The notes below the pieces were generated by a model, which was not told the origin of the DNA, made no database searches, and saw only the letters and a program-made list of their open reading frames with translations. Shown piece after piece: positions 49,218 to 58,523 of a stretch of 64,000 bases of DNA; the first letter of the stretch is position 1; every line of letters begins with the position of its first letter. The stretch is from positions 1 to 64,000 of the forward strand of contig SVON01000001.1 of the NCBI GenBank assembly GCA_015066365.1, read 5' to 3'. Made by a program: the position numbers and the translations under genes. This DNA is from Oscillospiraceae bacterium (GTDB lineage Bacteria; Bacillota; Clostridia; Oscillospirales; Acutalibacteraceae).

Positions 49218-50495
49218 ATGGAACGAACTTTTTTTGATGTAGATCCCCGTTTGACGGAGGTTTCCGAGCGAGCTGAAGCTGCCGCGAAGGAAGCATTTCA
49301 AAGGATTGAAGAGATTACAGAGTATAACCAACAGAAGGTGCTGTCTGCGTATATTCGCCACCAGGTGAGCGAGACTCATTTTGTGCCTACCACCGGCTAT
49401 GGCTACGGTGATCGGGGGCGGGATGCTTTGGATGAGATTCTGGCGGACATTATGGGTGCAGAGGATGCGTTGATTCGTCACAGCATCGTCTCCGGCACCC
49501 ACGCCATTACCATCGCTTTGTTTGGCATTCTACGTCCCGGAGATACGCTGTTGGCGGTGACCGGCGCGCCTTATGATACCTTAGAGAAGGTGATCGGTCA
49601 CACCCAGCCCTGTGCCGGATCGCTGGCGGAATACGGTGTGAAATACAGCCAGGTGGAGCTGAATGAGCAGGAATTGCCGGATCTGCCGGCCATTCAGGCA
49701 GCGCTGAAGGCGGATCCTGCGGTCAAAATGGTGCATATTCAGCGTTCACGTGGGTATAACACCCGGCCTTCGCTGTCTATTGAGTGGATCGAGAAGATCA
49801 TCAAGGCGGTACGCGAGATCCGCGAGGATGTGGTGGTGTTCGTGGATAACTGCTACGGCGAATTTGTGGAGAAACGCGAGCCCAACCAGGTAGGCGCAGA
49901 TCTGATCGCCGGCTCGCTGATCAAGAATCCCGGCGGCGGTATTGCTGAAAATGGCGGGTATCTTTGCGGTACCAAAGAGTGCATCGAGCAGTGCTCCTAT
50001 CGTATGACTACGCCCGGCTTGGGTCGAGAGGTGGGTGCTTCTCTGGGGCATAACCGTTCGTTATATATGGGTCTGTTCCAGGCGCCACACGTGGTAGGGG
50101 AGGCGCTGAAAACGGCGGTGTATGCTGCGTCTTTGTTTAGCGAACTTGGTTACGGCGTTTCTCCCAGCGTGAACGAACCTCGTGCAGATATTATTCAAAC
50201 CGTGATGCTGGAGAATGCCGATAATCTGGTGGCGTTCTGTCAAGGTATGCAAAAAGGTGCGCCGGTGGATGCTTATGTGGTGCCGGAGCCGTGGGATATG
50301 CCCGGCTATACCAGTCCGGTGATTATGGCGGCCGGAGCCTTTACCATGGGCGCGTCCATTGAATTGTCTGCTGATGCGCCGCTGCGCGAGCCGTTCGCCG
50401 CTTATATGCAGGGCGGCCTGAACTACCACAGCGGCAAGATTGGCGTTTTGCTGGCGGCTCAGTCGATGTTGGATAAAGGGTTTTTGAATTTATAA
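49218..50495 (+). CDS. Methionine gamma-lyase/aluminium-resistance family PLP protein
   Basis: TGYGYGDRGRDALDEILADIMGAEDALIRHSIVSGTHAI; GSLIKNPGGGIAENGGY PLP-Lys region. Confidence 0.93.
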   Translation: MERTFFDVDPRLTEVSERAEAAAKEAFQRIEEITEYNQQKVLSAYIRHQVSETHFVPTTGYGYGDRGRDALDEILADIMGAEDALIRHSIVSGTHAITIALFGILRPGDTLLAVTGAPYDTLEKVIGHTQPCAGSLAEYGVKYSQVELNEQELPDLPAIQAALKADPAVKMVHIQRSRGYNTRPSLSIEWIEKIIKAVREIREDVVVFVDNCYGEFVEKREPNQVGADLIAGSLIKNPGGGIAENGGYLCGTKECIEQCSYRMTTPGLGREVGASLGHNRSLYMGLFQAPHVVGEALKTAVYAASLFSELGYGVSPSVNEPRADIIQTVMLENADNLVAFCQGMQKGAPVDAYVVPEPWDMPGYTSPVIMAAGAFTMGASIELSADAPLREPFAAYMQGGLNYHSGKIGVLLAAQSMLDKGFLNL

Positions 50496-50552
50496 TAATG
50501 CCCGCAGGGGAGATATTACAATCTGTATATTAATTTTAACCATCTAAACAAA

Positions 50553-50581
50553 TTGACGTTTATATACTAAATTAATATTTA
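50553..50581 (+). promoter_or_regulatory. Putative promoter TTGACG-N17-TATTTA upstream of tyrosine recombinase
   Basis: Overlaps the palindrome at 50563-50586. Confidence 0.45.
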
Positions 50582-50586
50582 GTATA
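50563..50586. repeat. Perfect inverted repeat TATACTAAAT-TAAT-ATTTAGTATA
   Basis: 10-bp arms, 4-bp spacer; 19 bp upstream of the recombinase GTG start. Confidence 0.9.
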
Positions 50587-50605
50587 GTTGAGGGGAGGGA
50601 AAATC

Positions 50606-51613
50606 GTGGATGCAAGGTATTTGGCGGAGGCTCCTGCCATTTTGCGTGAATTTCTTGGTTATATGGAAACGGTTAAAGGTCGCTCGGCTAATGCAATGAA
50701 CGGTTATTTTATTGATCTTCGATTGTTTTTCCGTTTCTTATTAATTCAGCGTGGGATTTGTAAGCCCTCGGATGATGCTTTTCCGGACATTAAATTGGTT
50801 GATTTGGATTTGATCAAATCCGTTACTCTGGCAGATCTGTTTGAGTTTATGAATTATCTAAAAAACGAACGGGATAACTCCAACGTTGCCCGTGCGCGTA
50901 AAGCTTGCAGTCTACGTCAGTTTTTCCATTATTTAGCGGAAATTGCCCATAAAATTGATGATAATCCGGCCAAGAACTTAAGTACGCCGAAATTGCCTTC
51001 TCGCGTGCCGAAGCATCTGACCTTGGATCAATCCATACAACTGTTACAGTTGCCCGGTCAAAGCAAATATCCCGAGCGAGACTATTGCATCCTAACCTTA
51101 TTATTGAACTGTGGATTACGTCGCGCTGAGTTGGCCGGCTTAAACCGAACAGATGTTCGCGATGATAATACGCTGCGCGTGATTGGTAAAGGTAACAAGG
51201 AACGCGTATTGTACCTGAACGAGGCCTGTCAGCAGGCTTTGGCGGCGTATCTGCCTAAGCGGCCCATGGAGGGCGTGAAGGATAAAAAAGCTCTGTTTTA
51301 CGGGCATACCAAGGAGCGCATCAGTCTGCAGGGCGTCCATTATATCGTAAAAGGCTATCTCAAGCAGGTGGACGGTGCGGAAGAGCTTTCTACCCACAAA
51401 TTGCGCCACACGGCCGCCACGCTGATGTATCAGCAAGGTGGAGTGGATCTGTTGGTGCTCAAAGAGATGCTGGGGCACAAAAATCTGGGCACTACCGAGA
51501 TTTATACCCACACGTCCAATGAGCAGCTTCGCAAAGCGGCGGAATCCAATCCCTTGGCGAAAATGAAAACACCCTCCCCTACTAAAAAAGCGAAAAAATC
51601 GGATGAAGATTAA
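50606..51613 (+). CDS. Tyrosine recombinase (XerC/XerD-like)
   Basis: LLNCGLRRAELAGL (Arg), THKLRHTAATLMYQ (HxLR), LGHKNLGTTEIYTH (His, Tyr) catalytic motifs; N-terminal core-binding domain. Confidence 0.93.
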   Translation: MDARYLAEAPAILREFLGYMETVKGRSANAMNGYFIDLRLFFRFLLIQRGICKPSDDAFPDIKLVDLDLIKSVTLADLFEFMNYLKNERDNSNVARARKACSLRQFFHYLAEIAHKIDDNPAKNLSTPKLPSRVPKHLTLDQSIQLLQLPGQSKYPERDYCILTLLLNCGLRRAELAGLNRTDVRDDNTLRVIGKGNKERVLYLNEACQQALAAYLPKRPMEGVKDKKALFYGHTKERISLQGVHYIVKGYLKQVDGAEELSTHKLRHTAATLMYQQGGVDLLVLKEMLGHKNLGTTEIYTHTSNEQLRKAAESNPLAKMKTPSPTKKAKKSDED

Positions 51614-51615
51614 TT

Positions 51616-51646
51616 AAACCCCACTGCACAGCGCAGTGGGGTTTAT
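51616..51646 (+). terminator. Terminator between convergent recombinase and PBP genes
   Basis: AAACCCCACTGC-acagc-GCAGTGGGGTTTA. Confidence 0.8.
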
Positions 51647-53242
51647 TTATGGTTTATACCTCAGTTTGTCGGCCAGGTCACGGAAGAGGGCTTGGGCATC
51701 GCCACCGAGGTTTTCTGCATCCTCTGCCAAAACGGTAATGATGTAACGGGGGCTTTCCGCCGGAAAATAGCCGGTAAACCAGCTTTGGATCACCGGTTGG
51801 TCTCCGTTCATCTGTCCGGTTTGGGCGGTGCCGGTCTTGCCGGCGGCATTGGACAGCTCCGGCTGTGCCCGGGTGCCGGTGCCGGATTGGACCACCATCT
51901 CCATCATTTCTTGTAGCAGGGTGGCGGTGGTTTCAGAAAGAACCCGCTCCCCTCTCCCCTTTTCCGTTAGGGTTTGCTTACCTTGTTCGTCTACGGTTCC
52001 CAATACGGCGGTAGGGGTGTTCCGGATGCCATCGTTGGCTATGATGGCGGTGAGCTGTGCCACGTGCAAAGGGGTAATCAGCAACGCCCCCTGACCGAAC
52101 GAGAGGTTGGCCAGGGTCGCCGGATAGAGTTGATCCAAATCCGGCAAAATGGCGGCAGGAGCGCTGAGCCCGTCCGCTAAGTCAATGGGGTCGTACAGAC
52201 CAAAAGCGGAGGCGGTGTTTAAGAGGGCTTCACCGCCAATTTGCTGGGCCAGTTGGATGAAATACAAATTACAGGACTGAGCGAAGGCTGTCTTCATATC
52301 CAGGGTGTGGTGCCCTAACCGATTATGGCAGTGAAAGACGGTATTGCCCACCGTTATTTCCCCGGCGCAGGAATAGGTTTGCTCCGGGGTTACTCCGTAT
52401 TCCAGAGCGGCGGCAGCGGTGACGATCTTAAATACCGAGCCGCAGTCATAGCCGGAAAGCAATCGGTTGATCAGCGCTCCGTCTTGTTGTTCGATACTGG
52501 TTTGTATTTGTTCCGGATGAAAGGTCGGTAAACTGGTGCAGGCTAAGATCTCGCCGGTCTGGGCATCCAGTACCGTTGTGGCGCCTTTGGGCAGATAGAC
52601 CGACGCCAATTCCTCCAAATATCTCTGGATTTCTGCGTCAATGGTCAGTTGTATACCGCCCTTGCACCGGTCAATGGTGTTGGTTATTTCCAGCGGTTGG
52701 TCGGTCTGACAGGCTCCGGTACCGTTGACGTTATAGGTAACGGTGATCTTTCCGGCGTATTGTTCTAACAGGGTGTTATAGGCTTTCTCCATACCGGTTT
52801 GCCCGTTAAGGCCGCTTTCGTCCAGATAGCCCAGTAAATGGGCGCAAGAAACGGTGCTATCGTACCGTTGCGGTACGCGGAACGTGTGCAGGCCACGGAT
52901 CATCACGGTGGAATCCAGCATATCGGTCATCAATAATTCTTGCTTTTCCAGAGCGGCGGCAAGGCGGAGATAGTTTTCGCGGGTCACGTCGTCCTGAATT
53001 AAATTCAGCAGATCGGTTTGCGGGTATAACACCCCGCGAAAACGGGTGGTTTTATTGACCAGGGGAGTTAAATTCCGATCGTAGATGGTGCCTCGCTGAG
53101 AGGCCAACAGTGCGGTGCGGGTGCTTTGGTTAAGTCCCACCGACAGAAGGGTGCCGTTGTTTAGAAGGCTGGCCAAATGGAATAAAATTCCCACGAAAAC
53201 CAAAACAACGGCCAGAAAACAACGATGGATTTTTCGTTTCAA
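51647..53242 (-). CDS. Penicillin-binding transpeptidase (PBP2/FtsI/SpoVD-like)
   Basis: GSVFKI (SxxK), SCN, KTGTAQ; N-terminal TM; TTG start after GGCGGTGAT SD. Confidence 0.92.
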   Translation of the reverse strand: MKRKIHRCFLAVVLVFVGILFHLASLLNNGTLLSVGLNQSTRTALLASQRGTIYDRNLTPLVNKTTRFRGVLYPQTDLLNLIQDDVTRENYLRLAAALEKQELLMTDMLDSTVMIRGLHTFRVPQRYDSTVSCAHLLGYLDESGLNGQTGMEKAYNTLLEQYAGKITVTYNVNGTGACQTDQPLEITNTIDRCKGGIQLTIDAEIQRYLEELASVYLPKGATTVLDAQTGEILACTSLPTFHPEQIQTSIEQQDGALINRLLSGYDCGSVFKIVTAAAALEYGVTPEQTYSCAGEITVGNTVFHCHNRLGHHTLDMKTAFAQSCNLYFIQLAQQIGGEALLNTASAFGLYDPIDLADGLSAPAAILPDLDQLYPATLANLSFGQGALLITPLHVAQLTAIIANDGIRNTPTAVLGTVDEQGKQTLTEKGRGERVLSETTATLLQEMMEMVVQSGTGTRAQPELSNAAGKTGTAQTGQMNGDQPVIQSWFTGYFPAESPRYIITVLAEDAENLGGDAQALFRDLADKLRYKP

Positions 53243-53284
53243 AAAGCATCACCGCCGCTTAGTGTGTGCGACGGTGATGCTTTT
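53241..53284 (-). terminator. Hairpin after U32 gene with U-run, overlapping PBP SD and start codon
   Basis: Minus strand GCATCACCG-N16-CGGTGATGC-TTTTTG. Confidence 0.8.
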
Positions 53285-53292
53285 ATACTAAT

Positions 53293-54522
53293 TTAGTGTT
53301 TTTTGTAGCGGAGCAACGTGCCGGGTTTTAGCGGTCGCTCAAAGGGGATGAACACCCGCATAACCGCGTGATTAGCGGACTGGATTTCTTCCATCTGCTC
53401 GTTGTAGAGGTGCTCCGGTGTAAACGTAAAGGGTCTCTCCCCCGGCTCTAATACGTCCAAAGGCGTGCCGGGGAAAAAGCGGTTGCGCTGGGTGGTGGAA
53501 AGCAGACCGTTCTCCCATCCGTCCACCACCGCCGCTACCTCGTAGGCGCGGATATATCCGCCCTGCTTAAGGTGCTGGGCGGGCATACCGAAATAGAAAC
53601 CGGTGCCGTAGGGGCGATGGCTGATCTTATTCATTTCCTCCAGTATCCACTCTTCCGGAACGTAGTCAGGTGAAAAGCCGGAGGCTACGTAGCCGTCCAC
53701 CGCGTGGCGATAGGCGTTGGCGGTGACGGCGGTGTAATAAAAGGTTTTGGCGCGTCCCTCAATCTTGAAGGAGGAGATGCCTGCTCCTGCCAATGCCGCT
53801 ACGTGGGCAATCATATTCATATCGTTGGCATTAAAAAGATAGGTGCCGTTTTCGTCCTGCTCCAGCGTCATAGGCAGATCAGGGCGGGTCTCTTCAACGA
53901 TGTTATACTTCCAACGGCAGGGCTGAGAGCATTCGCCGTGGTTGGCGTCCCGATTGGTTAGATAGTTGGAGATGACACAACGACCGGAGAAGGACATACA
54001 GATGGCCCCGTGGACAAAGGCCTCTAGTTCCAGCTCCGGCGGGGTGTTTTCCCGAATGGTGCGGATTTCCTCCAGTGATAGTTCTCTCGCCAGCACCACG
54101 CGCTTAGCGCCCATACGATGCAGCGCGTTGGCGGTGGCGTGGTTGACCACGCCGAATTGGGTGGATACGTGGAGGGCGCAGTTGGGGGCGTAGGTTTTGG
54201 CCAGCTCCATGGTGCCCAGATCGCTGATGATCAGGGCATCTGCACCAATATCGTTGAGAAAAGAGAAATACTCCGGTAACAGATCGATATCCTTGTTGCG
54301 GGGCAGAATATTGCAGGTGACGTACATCTTTTTGCCGGCGTCGTGGGTCTTTTTCACCGCTCTGGCAAGGGACTCCCGGTCAAAGTTGGCACAGGCAGCC
54401 CGCATACCGAACTGTTCACCGGAGAGGTATACCGCATCTGCCCCGTATTGCAGGGCGTATTCCAGACGTTCTTCGTCTCCAACCGGGGATAATACCTCCG
54501 GGATCGTGGGTTGATGATTCAT
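53293..54522 (-). CDS. Peptidase U32 family protein
   Basis: PEVLSPVGDEERLEYALQYGADAVYLSGEQFGMRA; EAFVHGAICMSFSGRCVISNYLTNRDANHGECSQPCRWKY. Confidence 0.96.
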   Translation of the reverse strand: MNHQPTIPEVLSPVGDEERLEYALQYGADAVYLSGEQFGMRAACANFDRESLARAVKKTHDAGKKMYVTCNILPRNKDIDLLPEYFSFLNDIGADALIISDLGTMELAKTYAPNCALHVSTQFGVVNHATANALHRMGAKRVVLARELSLEEIRTIRENTPPELELEAFVHGAICMSFSGRCVISNYLTNRDANHGECSQPCRWKYNIVEETRPDLPMTLEQDENGTYLFNANDMNMIAHVAALAGAGISSFKIEGRAKTFYYTAVTANAYRHAVDGYVASGFSPDYVPEEWILEEMNKISHRPYGTGFYFGMPAQHLKQGGYIRAYEVAAVVDGWENGLLSTTQRNRFFPGTPLDVLEPGERPFTFTPEHLYNEQMEEIQSANHAVMRVFIPFERPLKPGTLLRYKKH

Positions 54523-54543
54523 AAGGGTTCCTCGTTTCGCAAG

Positions 54544-54575
54544 ACAAAAGCCGGGGCAAGCGCTCCGGCTTTTGT
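54544..54575 (-). terminator. Intrinsic terminator between mltG and U32 genes
   Basis: ACAAAAGCCGG...CCGGCTTTTGT. Confidence 0.8.
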
Positions 54576-54579
54576 AAGT

Positions 54580-55791
54580 TTATCCGTAGATGCCGATGCC
54601 GTATTTTCTGCAGATGGCTTCGTGCTCGCTATACGTCTGAGTGAAATAGGTGGTATCGGTATCGTAATCCGTGGCAAAGAAATAGCAGTTTTGCACGCTC
54701 TTATCGGTAGAGGGGTTCAGCGCCGAAAGGATAGCCTGCAGACCGGGATTGTTAATGGCGCCGACCGGCAAGCCTTTTCTCGTGTAGGTGTCGTAGGCGT
54801 CGTCGTTGATTCGGATGCCGTTCACGTTGGTGCGCAATTCCTCGATAAAGAGCTGGGTGGAGCAAAGCTCCAAACAAGGGAAAACCGCGGTGTTGTTCAT
54901 CCGGTTTTGTAACACTTTGGATACCTTTTCCATATCGTCCTTTTTGGCGGCTTCGCCCTCCACCAGAGAGGCCATGATCAAGGCCTCGTCTATGGTCCAA
55001 CCACGTTTTTCGATCTGCTGGCGGATCTCTGGGGTGAGCTTGCGGTCCAGGTTAGACAGCATCCGGTCTACGACTTCGTGGGGGGCGCTGTCCAGATAGA
55101 AATCGTAGGTATCCGGGAACAGATATCCCTCCAGCCGATAGACGCGGTTGGGATCGTTGGGCAGGGCCTTAATAAAATCGTAGTCAAAATCGTCCTTTTG
55201 GGTGGCCTCGATGAACTCATAAGACGAGCAGATGCCCTTCTCCTCCAACATGGCGGCGATTTCGTAGACGTTTTTCCCCTCCGGGAAGGTGATCTTCACC
55301 GTTTCTCTATACGTGGGGGTTTGCAGAGCTTTCATAATCTCTTGGAAGCCCATATCCGGTGAAAGCGTAAAGGTGCCCTCCTGCCAAGCGCTGTCCACAT
55401 CGTTCAACCGGGCATAAATGCGGAAAAACAGTGCGTGGTCAATGAGACCGTTATCCTCTAAGCGCTGTGCAATAGCGGCTGTGGAGGAACAGTCACCGCC
55501 GATGGTAACCTGAATCTGCCCGGAGGAACGACCGGAGCCGGAGCTGTCCTTCCAGTACAGATAAAAGAGACCGGCAACCGCCAGCACGCACAGGGTCAGC
55601 AAAAGCAAAAAGACGTTGCGCACCGTGTGGCGCTTTTTCTTTTTCTTTAGAGGAGCGGGTTGTTCCTTCTGAATTTCTTCCGGGGTAATGTCAGCTTCTG
55701 CGGGGATGGCTTCTTCCGTTACTCCGTTAGCCGCGGTGGTTTCTTCTTCAGAAACGAGCTCGTCCGTAGGGAGTTTGTTTTGTTCGTCCAT
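54580..55791 (-). CDS. mltG: Endolytic transglycosylase MltG (YceG-like)
   Basis: ASLVEGEAAKKDDMEKVSKVLQNRM catalytic Glu; LPVGAINNPGLQAILSALNP; N-terminal cytoplasmic segment + TM. Confidence 0.94.
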   Translation of the reverse strand: MDEQNKLPTDELVSEEETTAANGVTEEAIPAEADITPEEIQKEQPAPLKKKKKRHTVRNVFLLLLTLCVLAVAGLFYLYWKDSSGSGRSSGQIQVTIGGDCSSTAAIAQRLEDNGLIDHALFFRIYARLNDVDSAWQEGTFTLSPDMGFQEIMKALQTPTYRETVKITFPEGKNVYEIAAMLEEKGICSSYEFIEATQKDDFDYDFIKALPNDPNRVYRLEGYLFPDTYDFYLDSAPHEVVDRMLSNLDRKLTPEIRQQIEKRGWTIDEALIMASLVEGEAAKKDDMEKVSKVLQNRMNNTAVFPCLELCSTQLFIEELRTNVNGIRINDDAYDTYTRKGLPVGAINNPGLQAILSALNPSTDKSVQNCYFFATDYDTDTTYFTQTYSEHEAICRKYGIGIYG

Positions 55792-55806
55792 AATGTTCCT
55801 CCGTCC

Positions 55807-56400
55807 TTAATGGTGGCGTACGGTGCGGCGCAGATACTTTTCAGTTACCAAGAGCTCCACCGGTCGATCGTACCGTCCGTGAGGGAGTGAGCGCTGGACG
55901 CAGTCGCTGTAACAAATGCCCACGATGTTGCCCTCAAACCGGGATAAAAAGCGGTCGTAATAACCTTTGCCGTAGCCCAAACGGTAGCCCTGCCAGTCGT
56001 AGCTGAAGGCAGGGACTAGGCACAGACCACCGTCTTTCTCTTGGTACAGCCGTTCCGGGTTTGGGATAGGCTCCAGCACGCCAAACATACCGGGCTCTAA
56101 TTCGTCGGTGGAGTCGATATAGTAAAACTCCATATTCCGGGTGTCCGGCACGCAACGGGGTACGGCGACTTTTTTGCCATCCTCCAGGGCCTGACGGATG
56201 ATGCGATAGGTATCCACCTCGATGTCGGTAGATACGTAAACCAGCAGGATAGAGTTATTCTCATACTGCCACAGACGGCGCACCTGTCCCGCAATAGCGG
56301 TGTCCTTTTCGTCCTTTATTTCCTTGGGCATTGATTGCCGAAGGCTGCGATACTTTTGCCGAAGCTCGGTTTTGATCGGTCGGATGTCGATCAGCGGCAT
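55807..56400 (-). CDS. 5-formyltetrahydrofolate cyclo-ligase
   Basis: IKTELRQKYRSLRQSM; VPAFSYDWQGYRLGYGKGYYDRFL. Confidence 0.95.
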   Translation of the reverse strand: MPLIDIRPIKTELRQKYRSLRQSMPKEIKDEKDTAIAGQVRRLWQYENNSILLVYVSTDIEVDTYRIIRQALEDGKKVAVPRCVPDTRNMEFYYIDSTDELEPGMFGVLEPIPNPERLYQEKDGGLCLVPAFSYDWQGYRLGYGKGYYDRFLSRFEGNIVGICYSDCVQRSLPHGRYDRPVELLVTEKYLRRTVRHH

Positions 56401-56933
56401 TGCATACCTCTACGGATCTCCTCTGCTTTTTCGGCAGAAGCCAGTACCCGCACCAATTCCAGCGCAAAGTCAATCGCCACTCCGGGACCGCAACCGGTGG
56501 TGATATTGCCGTCGGTGACAATGCTGTCCTCAACTAAGATGGCGCCGGTCAGTTCGGATTCGAAACCGGGATAGCAGGTGGCTTTTTTGCCCTGCAAATA
56601 ACCGGCGTGACCCAGAATGGAGGGCGCGGCGCAGATGGCGCCTATCGGCAGGTTGTGCTCCATAGCGTAGCGCAGAGCGTCCTGAACTATGTCGGATTGT
56701 TCCAGGTTCAGCGTGCCGGGCATGCCACCGGGCAAAACAACGGCGGTAATGTCAGAAAGGTCCTCCAGCTCCTCATCGAGCAGCTCACAGAGTACATTGA
56801 TTTCATGTGCGCCTACAGGCATTACCGTGTCAACAGTAATCGTTTTCACGTCTAGGTTGGCACGGCGGAGAATGTCTACGACGGCCAGCGCTTCAATTTC
56901 TTCAAAACCATCAGCCAAAAAGACGGCAATCAC
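56391..56933 (-). CDS. DJ-1/PfpI family protein
   Basis: FLADGFEEIEALAVVDILRRA; GAICAAPSILG nucleophile elbow. Confidence 0.95.
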   Translation of the reverse strand: MIAVFLADGFEEIEALAVVDILRRANLDVKTITVDTVMPVGAHEINVLCELLDEELEDLSDITAVVLPGGMPGTLNLEQSDIVQDALRYAMEHNLPIGAICAAPSILGHAGYLQGKKATCYPGFESELTGAILVEDSIVTDGNITTGCGPGVAIDFALELVRVLASAEKAEEIRRGMQCR

Positions 56934-56949
56934 GTTTCATCACACTCCA

Positions 56950-57609
56950 TTACAAACTATTGTAACAATCCAAAATGTTTTGGTGGATCTCTTCCAGAGG
57001 CAGAGGCTCTCCGTTTCTGCTGCAGGGAATCACGATCCAACCCAATTTCTCTGCCGCATACAACGCGGCGCGGCGACAATTCACCAGATACGTGTTATCC
57101 CGTTCGTGAATGTCTTTTTTGCCCTCGTCTCCGTCGTACCGCTTGGCCAGCAGTTTTTGAGATACTTCCAGCGGCATATCTAAGAAAATAACCTTGTCCG
57201 GCTTGGGCAGACCCAACAGGCGGTATTCATAATCCTCTAACCACGCAAGATAATTATCCCACTCAGATTCATCACACTTGGTCATTTGGTGGATGGCGTT
57301 GGAGGTGGTGTAACGGGCCGCTACAATCGGCACACCGGCTTCATAGTCCGCGCCCCAGAAACACTTATAACTGGCGTAACGGTCTACGGCATAGAAAGAG
57401 GAAGCCGCATAGGCGTTGACGGCGGCGGGAGAACCGCCCAGATCGCCGCCCAGGTACATTTTTACCAACGCGGAAGAGGGCTGTGCATAATCGGGGAAGC
57501 TGATCTGCCGATAGGTTTCTTCACGGGCAGACAGCGCCTTGTCCAAGAGGTCCAGTTGGGTGGATTTGCCACAGCCGTCCAGACCGTCGATCACCATTAG
57601 TTTACCCAC
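56950..57609 (-). CDS. Thymidylate kinase-like deoxynucleotide kinase
   Basis: VIDGLDGCGKSTQLDLL P-loop; DRYASYKCF; next to thyX. Confidence 0.88.
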   Translation of the reverse strand: MGKLMVIDGLDGCGKSTQLDLLDKALSAREETYRQISFPDYAQPSSALVKMYLGGDLGGSPAAVNAYAASSFYAVDRYASYKCFWGADYEAGVPIVAARYTTSNAIHQMTKCDESEWDNYLAWLEDYEYRLLGLPKPDKVIFLDMPLEVSQKLLAKRYDGDEGKKDIHERDNTYLVNCRRAALYAAEKLGWIVIPCSRNGEPLPLEEIHQNILDCYNSL

Positions 57610-57614
57610 AGAGA

Positions 57615-58388
57615 TTACTCCTTATTTTCCAAAATAGCGCGGTAGTGTGCCCGCATTTCGGCGGCCTTGCCGCAGGACATTTTGCCCTCCGGGCAGGCAC
57701 CGTAGGCGCAAGGGGGACCGGCGTGTTTGAACAGGTGGGGAGCCACCTCCACGCACAGCTTATACATCTCCTCTGCCAACTCCCGGATCTCCCACTGGGC
57801 TCGGTTGCAACAACGGTGGCGGAAGAAGTTATGTAAAGACCGCGCGTTCATGGTCATCATAATCTTGGTGGTGCAGGCGTTGGGCAACACAAAACGGGCA
57901 TCCTCGATGGCTTGCTTTTCTGCGGCTTTGGCGGCGGCTTTTTCCTCCATGCCGGCTTCCAGGTTGGCCTTGAGGTGCTTTTCTTTGAGGATGGCGGTCA
58001 GGCTGTCGTAGTGAGCCTGATCCTCTTCCATCGCCTTTTTGTACTCGGCGGCAGCCTCGGGAATGGCGGCGATCTCCGGCGGCAGTACGTATTCAAACTG
58101 GTTAGCGGTTACGTAGCGCTGACTCTGCACGCTGTACGAGGCCATCCGGTGACGGGTGATCTGGGCCAGCAAGGCGCGTGAAACCCCCTCGATGCCGAAG
58201 GTAAAGCTGGCGTGCTCAATGGGACTTTCGTGACCAATATCGGCCAGCATATCCACGAAATTAGCGGTCTTCTCTTCGGTTAATCCCTCCATCACGGTGT
58301 CGATGGTGGCGGCGGAATAACACAGCTTGGCAGAAGCAGCCACCAATTTCTCCGGCAGGTTGGTGTGAGCAATAAGTGCAACTTTCAT
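57615..58388 (-). CDS. thyX: Flavin-dependent thymidylate synthase
   Basis: ITRHRMASYSVQSQRY (RHRx7S). Confidence 0.96.
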   Translation of the reverse strand: MKVALIAHTNLPEKLVAASAKLCYSAATIDTVMEGLTEEKTANFVDMLADIGHESPIEHASFTFGIEGVSRALLAQITRHRMASYSVQSQRYVTANQFEYVLPPEIAAIPEAAAEYKKAMEEDQAHYDSLTAILKEKHLKANLEAGMEEKAAAKAAEKQAIEDARFVLPNACTTKIMMTMNARSLHNFFRHRCCNRAQWEIRELAEEMYKLCVEVAPHLFKHAGPPCAYGACPEGKMSCGKAAEMRAHYRAILENKE

Positions 58389-58434
58389 ACGTTTCTCTTC
58401 CTTTACCTCTCGTTATAAAGACACTTTACACTAC

Positions 58435-58463
58435 ATTATAACAGCAAAAGGGTCAAATTACAA
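58435..58463 (-). promoter_or_regulatory. Putative sigma-A promoter of thyX operon: TTGTAA-N17-TATAAT
   Basis: -35 complement 58458-58463, -10 complement 58435-58440, TGn extension. Confidence 0.65.
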
Positions 58464-58523
58464 TATTCTATTTTGAAATTAATTATATTTTCAAATAAAA
58501 TGACAGAAACTTTCGATATTTGC

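Noticed and set aside
50606-51613. Prophage or integrative element integrase
   Set aside because: No att repeats, excisionase, phage or conjugation genes within the flanks; neighbours are conserved housekeeping genes.
58470-58520. Imperfect inverted repeat TATTTTGAAAT...ATTTTCAAATA between thyX and pheS promoters
   Set aside because: Imperfect and in very AT-rich DNA; could arise by chance, so not called as an operator.
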